Source: Amylostereum areolatum (lineage: Eukaryota > Basidiomycota > Agaricomycetes > Russulales > Stereaceae). Taken from it: a stretch of 64,000 bases of DNA. This document shows, one piece after another, positions 41,272 through 51,145 of this stretch (positions are counted from its first letter, which is position 1; each line of letters opens with the position of its first letter). The stretch is taken from positions 434,001 through 498,000 of the forward strand of contig SAXG01000010.1 in NCBI GenBank assembly GCA_012932865.1, read 5' to 3'. Below the pieces are notes generated by a model. That model was not told the DNA's origin. It made no database searches and saw nothing but the letters and a program-made list of their open reading frames with translations. A program made the translations under genes and the position numbers.

Positions 41272-43094
41272 GACAAGTAACCTGCCAGACTGGGTGACAG
41301 GTATTTGGTGAGTACCTGCACAGGTTACCTGTGGGCTCAAAATCCATACTCACACTCCCACAGATATTTGGTCTACAAGTACCTGTACTCACGGATACCA
41401 ATACCCATGGATGTGCCTGGCAGGTACTCAAACAGGTACTCACAGGTAACAGAACTCATGGTGAGCTCTGGTAAAGGGCTCCTCGTCGGAGAAACACGAC
41501 GAGCTCTCATCTTCATTGGAGTCGACACCACATAGGTCGGCGATGAGCTCCAGCATCTTGCAGAGGGTGTCGGGGTCCAGGGACGCATCCGAATCACGGC
41601 CCATCGAGGGCGTTCCGGGGGGGCGTCCCTTGAGGCGTTGATGACGTAGAGGTTAGGGCGAATCCTGGTGAGTCTGGTGGGGAGGCAGTGAGTGGGGACA
41701 GAGTGGTAGGAGTGGGGGGTCCAAGCACGTCGTCCGTGTCGTTGTCAAGGCTTTCCCACACCTGCACGTGTTCCTCGGCACCTGCACATGTTCCTTGGCC
41801 CTGTGCACACCGTTGTGGAGAAGGTCCAAAAACCGGAGGTTCATCTGAACCGCCGACAACTGGACCAACCTTGGTGTATAAGCAACCAGAGCGTGTCGTC
41901 CGCTGCATTGTCCTAGAGAGTGATTCAGCAATGGATTCAACACGGTTGGAGCAAAGAAGGAGGAGAAAGGAGGTGGGGAGGCACAGAAAGCGGGAAAAAC
42001 ACGAGAAAACACGTCCAAAACACGACCCTGAGACATGTCTGAGACACGTCCAAGGTGTGTCGCATCCAGGACATGCTAAACAGCGTATTTGTAGATGGGG
42101 CCAAGGCATCTGGACGCAAGAGCCGCAACAGTCCCCAGGCAGGGGTCCTCGCAGATTCTCGAGACCTTCAAGCCCTGGCCAAGCTATCCAGAACACTGTC
42201 AAACAGCGCGTTGTGGATGATGAACGGCGAAGTGGGTGTGAGACTAGAGGTGCGCACCTGTTGATAAACAAAAAAAGGGGCTCTTTCTGGAGTGGGGCTC
42301 ATAGAAAGGGTCCAGTAATCAAAGGGCGGTGGACGGTGCGACACGACGGCGGATATGGTGGTAGAGGAAGGAACGGGGAGGTGGCACGCAAGTACTCATT
42401 CCAGGCGCCAGTCATATCCGCACTTACCATGGCATATGTTACATAATTATAGAAGCACGGCAGGCCTCTCAAGTTTATTGTATTCAGATGACAGCTACTG
42501 TGTACAAATGCAACGTGTGCGACCAACGGCACACCACCCTACCATCCATACCAGTCGCAAAAAACCTTCATGTTGACTCTGAAGGCAAAAGAGTGAGTGC
42601 CAAGCCCTGAGTAGTGTACAAAGGAAGACAGACCTATTGCCGTCAAGTATGAAAAGCCGCTCTTGCTCTGCATGTTCGTACACGGAGGCCCCATGCATCC
42701 AGATATGCAAGTAGTCGGCGCAAGCAGGTGAGTTTCTTGGATGTAGGCCTGATTGTCATCCGGGGGAGAGCAGCAATGCTCACTTGCCGCCCTCTTGACG
42801 TCCTCCATCCGTTCTGAGAGCAGCCTGTATGTAATCGCCGGTCGACAAGGATTCCCGGAGTGAGTGAAGCTCCTGTCGAATTTGCAGCTCTTGTCGGTGA
42901 GCGCTGGCACTAACGACCTCCTCCCTCCGGGCGCGGCGGCTGTGGGTGATCGGGTGCAAATGGGGCCTGCTTATTCTGTTAGATAACACAAAATATGAAG
43001 ATGAAAAAATACACATACTTTTCCTCATCCATACTTGTGCTTGTCGTCGATGAGGTTGGTTGGGCAACCTTTCATCTACCCACATTACTGGTAG
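41272..43094. other. Interval without a supported gene
   Basis: 41280-41460 is the right GTACCTG-rich repeat. 41759-41798 is a tandem pair of 20-bp units (CACCTGCACGTGTTCCTCGG type). The overlapping long frames on both strands at 41594-42446 are low-complexity and lack domains. Short minus-strand frames at 42780-43085 could be an exon, but nothing supports them. Confidence 0.4.
41280..41460. repeat. GTACCTG-rich repeat, right copy
   Basis: It contains GACAGGTATTTGGTGAGTAC, then ACTCACACTCCCAC, ACAAGTACCTGTACTCACGG and multiple CAGGTA/TACCTG units. The ACTCACACTCCC..ACAAGTACCTGTACTC segment parallels the left copy at 37717. Confidence 0.65.
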
Positions 43095-43864
43095 CGCAAA
43101 GTTAAGGCTCCAACTATTTAGTTTATTTACTGTTTATAAACAGTATATACCATTTATCTGTTTACTCATTTGGGGTATACAGTTTATAAACAGTAAACTA
43201 TTTAGTAAACAGTGGGTCCAGACCGGTAGGGCTGCCCGAAGCAGGTCATGTGAGCAGGCCTTCTGTTCTTTCCCTGCCCTTGCCATATTCCTGGTCTCGA
43301 AGAGAACAGGCTTTGGCGACACCTCTCCTTCCTAAAGCAGTAATTTCTCTGGCCTTGGGCATCTTGGGCTTCTCGCGGCATGTGTTTGGTTGTCTCTCCT
43401 TTGGAAACATCACCCTCGCCTGCTCCGAATCCACCACACTGATTAGTGCTTGGGGACCTTGACAGAGTGCATGAAGTCACTGTAGCCCTCAAATGGCAGC
43501 TATGGGTAATGGCACAATTTCCAGATAAGCTCACCATAACAATGACAGATAATGGATACCTGAGGAGAAAATGGTGGGAGAGATGAGCAGAGCATTCACA
43601 CACCTTCCCTGAATGTATTTCTCGATAACATGCAAGTCACCCCGTATAATACCCTCTGCCCTCTGCCCTCAACCTTGTGCACTCAAATAGCACCCGACTA
43701 GCCTACACTGCACAGCACGTTCGGCATTGAGTTCAAACTACAAAACAAAGAGACCAGGGGGCGTGCGTGTCAAGAATGTTGAAATAAGGCTAAGCCTGGC
43801 CTGTTGCACACAATCAGAGCTCGGTGATATTCTCTATATCAACTACCAACCTGTTCCCACTATC

Positions 43865-43937
43865 GGACAGGTAGCTCAGTTGGTTAGAGCACCCTTCTAG
43901 AATATGGGAGGTCCTGGGTTCAATCCCCGGCCAGTCC
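43865..43937 (+). tRNA. tRNA-like gene, apparent anticodon AGA
   Basis: 73 nt fold to a standard cloverleaf: acceptor GGACAGG/CCAGTCC (one A-A mismatch), D arm GCTC-AGTTGGTTA-GAGC, anticodon stem CCCTT/ATGGG (one T-T mismatch) with loop CTAGAAT, a 5-nt variable loop, and T arm CTGGG-TTCAATC-CCCGG. The A box TAGCTCAGTTGG and B box GGTTCAATCC match polymerase III consensus. AGA would be serine, yet serine tRNAs have a long variable arm, so this may be a decayed tRNA, a mis-set anticodon or the head of a SINE. It lies inside the hAT-like element. Confidence 0.55.
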
Positions 43938-44414
43938 ACTTTGTGTTTCACTTTATGACTGAAGGTCCCTCTGTGTTTTCAACAAAGAATGACCGACTAA
44001 GGAATGCATCTAATAGCCTTCTAAGTCGCAACACAGGCAGTGGCTCAGGGGAAGGGGAGATCAGGGAACAAAGGGAGAACAGTACATTGCACTCTAAGCC
44101 GGTAAAGACTAGGAGGAAAGACTAAGAAACTAGATACATGCAGGCCAGCTATATATACTAGAGAGGGGATGTACACAGACCAAGGGGCACATCAGTGATG
44201 CCATCAAAGGGGATTGATCCACAGGTGTGGGATAAGATAGCGCGAGAAAGCAAGGAAAAAGCGGAGCAAAAGGGCGAACCATGACAGTGCGGAGCGCGGT
44301 GGTATTGGCCTGTAATCTAAATGCTTCATCCCAAAATGGAAATTCTCACGTGTGAGTATCGGCACCACACAAAGTGGGCTCGAAAACTTCTCATCCTCCC
44401 CACTTCCACTCACC

Positions 44415-44645
44415 ATGTCTATAGATTCCGAAATCACCATCTATCAAGACCTTTTCCAGGCTATTGTCACACTCAGCAAGGCCCTCCCAGCCACAGTCAT
44501 AGTCAGTGAGAAAAAAGATGAAATATATTGTGTAATAACTACAACACATGGCGAGACAACTTGGGAGACATTCAACCATCGTATGGACATTCTGTTTGGG
44601 GAGGACCGCCACGACAGTAATGGCAGGTTTGGGGTGATTTGGTGA
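44415..44645 (+). CDS. Small hypothetical protein (76 residues)
   Basis: The ATG at 44415 is in a favourable ACC-ATG context. The product starts MSIDSEITIYQDLFQAIVTL and contains KKDEIYCVITTTHGETTW. It is not low complexity and has a plausible composition, but no domain is recognised. It lies inside the hAT-like element. Confidence 0.3.
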   Translation: MSIDSEITIYQDLFQAIVTLSKALPATVIVSEKKDEIYCVITTTHGETTWETFNHRMDILFGEDRHDSNGRFGVIW

Positions 44646-44816
44646 GGGAAATGTGGCATGGACACTGTGTGCAATTACTTGTGTACCGTTGTAGATGATC
44701 CAGACATGCTGCACACTCCAATGGTCTTGAAGCTTGAATAAATAGTTTATTTACTGTTTATTTACACCTAGAGGGGTAAACATAAACTAAACGGTTGGAG
44801 CCTTATGCAAAGTTTG

Positions 44817-45267
44817 TGTTGAAGTCGCAGTTGAAGGGGCTAGCCAACTAGCTAGGGACGCTCAGAACTGACACAAACAGTGGATTGCTGCAGCACAGAA
44901 TGAGCGACTGAGAAACAAGACAGAAACGAGCAAAGGGCATACCTGCAGCACAGAATGAGCGACTGAGGAGGAGCAGACGCGTGTGGCTGCAGGTAGAGGC
45001 CATGGAGCGTGGGAGGAAACTCGGAATAAGCCGAGAATCGACCTAAAGCGGTAACTAACTCGAAACTGAAGCTAGGGAAGCTAGCTCAGGCTGAACTACA
45101 GTAAGTACAGTACAATAGCGAACAGTGGGTGAAGTGGAGAGGGCATGTGAGGGTATAGACGCGGAATTAGATGATAATAGGGTGAATGGAGCGGAATAGA
45201 CGCGAATAGAAGGGAGATAGAACAGAATAAAGGCGTAGAAATCAGACATAAACGAATATCTTCAACA
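44817..45267 (-). repeat. 3' LTR of left Copia copy
   Basis: It is 451 bp, TGTTGAAGATATTC to CGACTTCAACA in the minus orientation. It is preceded by a purine-rich ATCACGGGGGAG tract in the minus sense. Confidence 0.9.
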
Positions 45268-45286
45268 CTCCCCCGTGATGAGACGC

Positions 45287-48200
45287 CTACTCGAGTCCCA
45301 TCATCTCCCTGCAGCGCACAACGCGCTCACGAGGCAGCGCCTTCGTCAGGATGTCGGCCGGCATCTCGTTTGTCCCCACAAACTTGAGAACAATCCGGCC
45401 GGCCTCCACTTCGTCTCGCAGCCAGTAGAAGCGCAGGTCGAGGTGCTTCATGCGTCCATGATGCTCGGGATTCTTTGAGACGTTGATAGACGACTGATTG
45501 TCCGAGTACAGGAGCGAAGCGCCCTCGACTGTGTAGCCAAACTCAGAGAGCAGGTTGCGCATCCAGACGATCTCCTTGCCAGCCTCGACGGCAGCAATGT
45601 ACTCCGCCTCGGTCGTCGACTGTGCGACGAGCGATTGGAGGCGAGAGCTCTAGCTGACAGCGCCAGAACCAATGCGGACGAGATACCCGCCTGTGGAGCG
45701 GCCATTGTCGACGTTTCCGCCGTGGTCCGAGTCTGTGAAGGTGGTGAACAGCTCGGAGTCGTCGGTCGGCCTGTACACGAGCTTCAAGTCCTTCGTGCCC
45801 TGGAGGTACTTGAACAGATGCTGGACGGCGCGCCAATGCTGAGGACCTGGGTCCGAAATGAAGCGGCAGAGATTGGAGACAGTGTAGGCGATGTCTGGAC
45901 GGGTCGCAGTCGCGATGTAGAGCAGGGAGCCGACGGCGCTGCCATAGGGCACCTTTTGCATGAATTCGCGCTCAGAAGCATTCTGGGGCGACATGGCCTT
46001 CGTCAGACGCGAGCCAGGAAGCATAGGCGTGGTGACAGGGTGGCAGTCGGCGTGATTGTAGCGCGCAAGCGTGTCGATGATGTACTGGCGCTGGGAGAGG
46101 AAGAGGGTGCGAAGGGAGCGGTCTCGAGTGATGTGGATGCCAAGGAGGAAGGAGGTGGGGCCGAGGTCTCGCAGCTTGAAGTGCGTGCGAAGAGTGGCGA
46201 TGATCTCGTCGAGAACAGGCTCCGAATTCGACGCCAGGGTGCCGTCGTCGACGAAGACAGGGAGGAGAACGCGCACAGCGTCGCGCTGGAGCACGTAGAT
46301 TGACGCGTCGCTGTAGATGCAGCGGAATCCCATCTTGTCGCACAGGACCTCCATCAGCTTGATCTTCCACAGGCGAGCGGCCTGCTTGAGGCCGTAGATC
46401 GACTTCTGCAGCTTGCAGACCGCGCCAGGAGGACCCTCCTCGAAGCCTTCAGGCTGCTTCATGTAGACCTCCGCATCGAGGTCGCCATTGATGAAGGCAT
46501 GGGAGATGTCGATGGAGCGCAGGTGGAGATCCTCGACGGCGGCGAGGGCGAGGACAGTGCGGATGGCCTGGAACTTGGCAGTGGGAGCGAAGGTCTCGAA
46601 GTAGTCGAAGCCAGGACGCTGGGCAAAGCCCTTCGCGACGACGCGCGCCTTGTAGCGCTCGATGGAGCCGTCCTCCTTGCGCTTGACCTTGAAGACCCAG
46701 CGCGATGCGACGGCGTGCGCGCCAGGGGGAAGGGAAGCGATAGACCAGGTGCCATTGGCTGCATGCGCGTCGAGCTCCTCTCTGCACGCTGCAAGCCACA
46801 TCTCCGCGTCTGGACGCTGCATAGCCTGCCTGTAGGAGAGCGGCTCGCCGTCTGCGGATAGAAGGGCAGTCTCCAACGCGGTGTGGATGGCAAAGGCGGC
46901 CTCAGGCGTCTCCTGCGCAGAGTAGACGTCGTCATTCGCCCACGGCTCAGGAGAGTCGCTGTGAGCATCGTCCTCCTCGTCGGATTCGACTGCAGGAAGC
47001 GGCTCGCGCACTTTCGCCTTGGAGGGCACTGGTTGAGGCTGCCAGCTGTTCGATCGCGCCTTGACCACGGCGTCGCGCGTGCTACGGCGCAGAGGACCGG
47101 TGGGCGAGGCGGCGCGCTTCCTCCCTCGAGGAGCAGGCCGCGAAGGACCCGCATGTGGAGAGGGAGGTGCAGGATCGGCTGCAGGCGGCGCAGGAGCGGG
47201 ATCGGCCGCATCCTGATCATGCTCATCAGCAGGCGGAGCTGGAGGCAGATCAGGCTCGTCTTGCTCAGCAGAGGACGAGTCGTCGTCTCCCCCGGCATCC
47301 AGCACCGGCTGAGAGGGAGCAGGCTCCGATGGAGGCGGAGGAGGGAAGAGGGGAGCGGAAGGCGAGGGCAGGAGCGGCTTGTTGAGCCTGGAGCGAGGGA
47401 AATCGCGCTCATCAAAGTCGGCGCGCTCGCAAATGATGACCTTCTTCGCTATAGGGTCCCAGAACTTCCAGCCTTTGTACCCCTCCGGATACCCGATGAA
47501 GGCGGCCTTCACCATGTGCGGCTGCAGGCCCTTGCGCTTGTCGCGCTGGATATGGACGTATGCGGTGCATCCCCACACGCGCAGACGACTCACATCCGGC
47601 TTGGACCCGTGCCAGAGCTCGAAGGGCGTGGTGTGCGCCTTGATGGCGGCGGTGGGCAGGCGGTTGCGGACGTGGATGTAGGCACTGAGCGCTTCTCCCC
47701 AGAAAGACGCAGGCAGGCCGGACTCCGCAAGCATCGCGGTGACACCCTCCTCAATGGTGCGATTTGCACGCTCCGCCACGCCGTTCTGCTGAGGGCGATT
47801 GCGCGTCGTATGACGGCGCTCGATCCCGTGCAGCGAACAGAACTCGTCCATGTTGCGCCCCATGTACTCGCCCCCCTTGTCGTCCTGCAGCGCGAGCAGC
47901 TTCTCGCCTGTCTGCTTCTCGGCCCACGCTTTGAAGTCCTTGAACACCTCGTACTGGTCCGACTTCTTGCGAAGCAGGTAGACGGCGTAGAAACGCGAGG
48001 CGGCGTCGATGTAGAGGACCCAGTAGCGATAGCCAGAGGCGGTGCGGACTGGAAGCGGACCGTGCAGGTCAGAGTGGACGAGGGCGAGGCGCTTTGTGTA
48101 GACGGTGGTAGAGGAGGGGAACGGGTCGGCATGCATCTTGCCAGCGAGGCAGGGCTCGCAGATAGGGTCGGGCTTCTCTAACGAGTTGAAGACGAGACCG

Positions 48201-49597
48201 GTGACGAGATTCTCGCGCACTATGCGCTGGAGACCAGCGTGGTTGAAGTGAGCCAGGCGGCGGTGCCATAGGGACGCGTCGAGCGGCGTAGAGGCGGCGA
48301 GCGCGGCGGATAGGGCGTAGTGCGACGCTGTAGAGGTGGAACCATCGAGATAGGCGGTGTTCGCATCGTTGATCGTTGCAGTGAACCACACAGCGCCGTC
48401 CTTAGCGAAGGAGACGCGGCTCCCCTTGATGGTGACGACGAACGCCTTATGCTTCGCAAGGTAGAGGACAGAGAGGAGATTATTGCGAAGATGGGGAACA
48501 TGGAGGACTCTAGTAAACTCGACGGCACCCTGCGCCTTTCCTGCTACAACCGGATTGAACACCACTGAACCGACTCCTGCACTGTACACCGTCTTTCCGT
48601 CTGCGAGGCGAATGGGCGTGCGAAGGGGACGGTAGGAGGCGAAGAAGTGGCGATGCGGGGTCATATGAGACGTGGCGCCGGTGTCTGCATTCCAATCGAC
48701 GTCAGCATCGAGCTGCAGCGGCGAGAGGGGGTCGGAAGGAGCGACACTTGCGGATGCAGCGCTGCCAGCGTGTTCGCCAGCAGGATTGAAGCCGTCAGAC
48801 GACGACGAAGCGGCGTTGGCCTTGTCCCCAAGGCGAGAACGCAGGTCCTTGATCTGCTTCTGATAGCAGGTCTTCTCCTCGTGCCCGCTCTTCTTGCAGA
48901 ACGCGCAAGTGAGACGTGGACGCGAGGACTGCCCCTTGGCCTTGCCAGATGCGCCAGACGACGACGCACTGAGCGCAGACGAAGCGTCCGGCTTGAAGAA
49001 CTCGGGGTTGCGCTCCCTGTTGGTCTCCTCGCGCACAAACGCGTCCTTGACGCTGTCGGGGTCGAGCTTCTCGAGCAGGAGGAGGGACGAGACGAAGGAG
49101 GAGTACTCCGAGGGGAGGGCGCGGATGTACGCCATGGTGGTGAGCTCCTTGTCGAGCTCCTCGAGGGTGAGAGACGCAGGGCGAAGGGAACGAATGCGAC
49201 GCATAGCATCGTCGACTCGCGTCGCCATAGCGAGCAGGGACTCGTCCTCCTTCTTGCGGACATTGAAGAGGTCGTCATACGCGTTGAAGCGCGCGCCAGG
49301 CGCCTTCTTGACGTGCAGCGCCTCGAGCTTCGTCCACATAGCAGGGGCGTCGCGCCTAAGGTCGTCCACAGGACCTCGCTGGTCCTTGGAGATGAGGAGG
49401 TAGATGGCACCCCCAGCCTTGGAGCAGATCGAGGTGTACTCCTTGAGGGCGGCAGCAGCAGTATCCGCCGGCTTGGACGTCTCCCCCAGCACTACAGCGT
49501 CCCAGCCCTTGGTCTGGAGCCAGGCCAGAACCTCGTTCGACCAGTCCTTGTAGTTTTGGCCGGTGAGAGCGTCGATTTTGGGGATAGAGTCGGACAT
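45287..49597 (-). pseudogene. Gag-pol of left Copia copy, one nonsense codon
   Basis: The same polyprotein as the intact right copy, with a few substitutions (for example NRTIEEGVTAM here against NRIIEEGITAM) and a TGG to TAG change at 45650-45652 in the RNase H region (..GSGAVS then stop). Everything after, including STTEAEY and the active-site SDNQSS, is cut off. Otherwise the frame is open from MSDSIPKIDAL. Confidence 0.9.
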
Positions 49598-49987
49598 AAT
49601 GAGGAATTGGAGAGGATATACGCAAAAAGCGACGATTTGGACGAGCAGAGGTTCGAGGGGGCGCCGAGGGCGATGGGATAGGGCGATGGGGGCGGGTACG
49701 ACGGCGATGGGGAGGGTGGATGGTCTAGATGGAGGCCTGAAGAGCGCGTACCGATAGCACAACGCGATGGGAAGCTACACTCGTCCGATCCCAAGGTGAA
49801 AATTTCTCGAAACAGCCTCCTGCAAACAACGAGCTCCTGAGGGCGAACGGCTTCAGCGACGGCTACCGCGTTTGGCGAGGGGGTAGGTAGGGTGGTAGGG
49901 AGGGCTGACGCGAAGCGAGGTAGCAAACGGTTGAAGGGGCGCTGAGGGCGCCTTTGATGTTTGTGGGAGGAGGAGGAGGAAGCGTCA

Positions 49988-50438
49988 TGTTGAAGATATT
50001 CGTTTATGTCTGATTTCTACGCCTTTATTCTGTTCTATCTCCCTTCTATTCGCGTCTATTCCGCTCCATTCACCCTATTATCATCTAATTCCGCGTCTAT
50101 ACCCTCACATGCCCTCTCCACTTCACCCACTGTTCGCTATTGTACTGTACTTACTGTAGTTCAGCCTGAGCTAGCTTCCCTAGCTTCAGTTTCGAGTTAG
50201 TTACCGCTTTAGGTCGATTCTCGGCTTATTCCGAGTTTCCTCCCACGCTCCATGGCCTCTACCTGCAGCCACACGCGTCTGCTCCTCCTCAGTCGCTCAT
50301 TCTGTGCTGCAGGTATGCCCTTTGCTCGTTTCTGTCTTGTTTCTCAGTCGCTCATTCTGTGCTGCAGCAATCCACTGTTTGTGTCAGTTCTGAGCGTCCC
50401 TAGCTAGTTGGCTAGCCCCTTCAACTGCGACTTCAACA
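49988..50438 (+). repeat. 5' LTR of intact Copia copy
   Basis: It is 451 bp, TGTTGAAGATATTCG to CGACTTCAACA. It contains two 25-bp direct repeats at 50288-50312 and 50343-50367 (starting CTCAGTCGCTC, ending GTGCTGCAG). Confidence 0.9.
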
Positions 50439-50454
50439 GGTTATGGGCCCTGCG
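50439..50454 (+). other. Primer-binding site resembling half-tRNA iMet site
   Basis: GGTTATGGGCCC follows the LTR directly. It is complementary to the anticodon region of initiator methionine tRNA, the primer type known for Drosophila copia, where a 5' half-tRNA primes. The same site follows the LTR at 62895. Confidence 0.65.
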
Positions 50455-51145
50455 CTCTAGCCAACATCCATCGCTTTTATCTCGCCTCACAGCACCCCCC
50501 TCGCCTCGTCCTTCTACACACCTCTCCTACCATCCCTAGAGGCCCCAGCCCTCGAGTTTCAAGTCGAACGACCCATCCGTCGCCTCCCAACGCCATCCCC
50601 ATCCTCCAGGGCGCGCATTTCGCAACATCAAGCGCGCACGCAACGCCCCTTCATCCGTTCGCCTCGCCCTTGCATATTCCGCATCTACTACTCCCTATCC
50701 AACTTCGTGCCAAGCCCCAAGGCCGTCGCTTTTGTCGCTGCGCGTCCACAGCCTGTGACGCTTCCTCCTCCTCCTCCCACAAACATCAAAGGCGCCCTCA
50801 GCGCCCCTTCAACCGTTTGCTACCTCGCTTCGCGTCAGCCCTCCCTACCACCCTACCTACCCCCTCGCCAAACGCGGTAGCCGTCGCTGAAGCCGTTCGC
50901 CCTCAGGAGCTCGTTGTTTGCAGGAGGCTGTTTCGAGAAATTTTCACCTTGGGATCGGACGAGTGTAGCTTCCCATCGCGTTGTGCTATCGGTACGCGCT
51001 CTTCAGGCCTCCATCTAGACCATCCACCCTCCCCATCGCCGTCGTACCCGCCCCCATCGCCCTATCCCATCGCCCTCGGCGCCCCCTCGAACCTCTGCTC
51101 GTCCAAATCGTCGCTTTTTGCGTATATCCTCTCCAATTCCTCATT

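Larger units (their letters stand above)
43103..44805. mobile_element. hAT-like non-autonomous DNA element
   Basis: The terminal inverted repeat TAAGGCTCCAAC (43103-43114, inverted at 44794-44805) continues imperfectly through TTTAGTTTAT. It is flanked by 8-bp direct repeats CGCAAAGT (43095-43102) and TGCAAAGT (44806-44813), one mismatch apart. The subterminal regions are full of GTTTATTTAC/GTTTATAAAC motifs. No transposase is visible inside. An 8-bp duplication is typical of hAT elements. A Copia element is inserted 3 bp beyond the right target repeat. Confidence 0.75.
44794..49987 (-). repeat. Left arm of 5,194-bp inverted repeat
   Basis: Positions x pair with 100743 minus x (50756-55949). 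The arm includes 23 bp of non-Copia flank (44794-44816) containing the hAT terminal repeat and target site. Confidence 0.9.
44817..49987 (-). mobile_element. Copia retrotransposon, left inverted copy
   Basis: Minus-strand element retaining the 3' LTR (44817-45267), gag-pol and most of the leader. Its own 5' end is interrupted at 49987 by the plus-strand copy. The remaining piece of its 5' LTR is at 55950-56114. The outer 5-bp repeats GTTTG (44812-44816 and 56115-56119) show one original insertion spanning 44817-56114. Confidence 0.9.

Noticed and set aside
41594..42446. Overlapping frames of 225 (minus) and 252 (plus) codons
   Set aside because: Both are open over the same GC-rich DNA, neither shows a domain, and repeats CACCTGCAC and ACACG dominate the composition.
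43904..44125. 73-codon frame starting in the tRNA-like gene
   Set aside because: It begins within the anticodon/T arm and has no protein features.
45635..46303. Long plus-strand frames antisense to the Copia gag-pol (also 46883-48181, 48647-49681)
   Set aside because: GC-rich coding sequence often leaves the antisense frame open. The sense frame has all Copia domains, and the antisense translations are Arg/Leu-rich without motifs.
50006..50200. 64-codon frame inside Copia LTRs (MSDFYAFIL..)
   Set aside because: It is repeated at every LTR because it is part of the LTR, is low in complexity and is probably untranslated.
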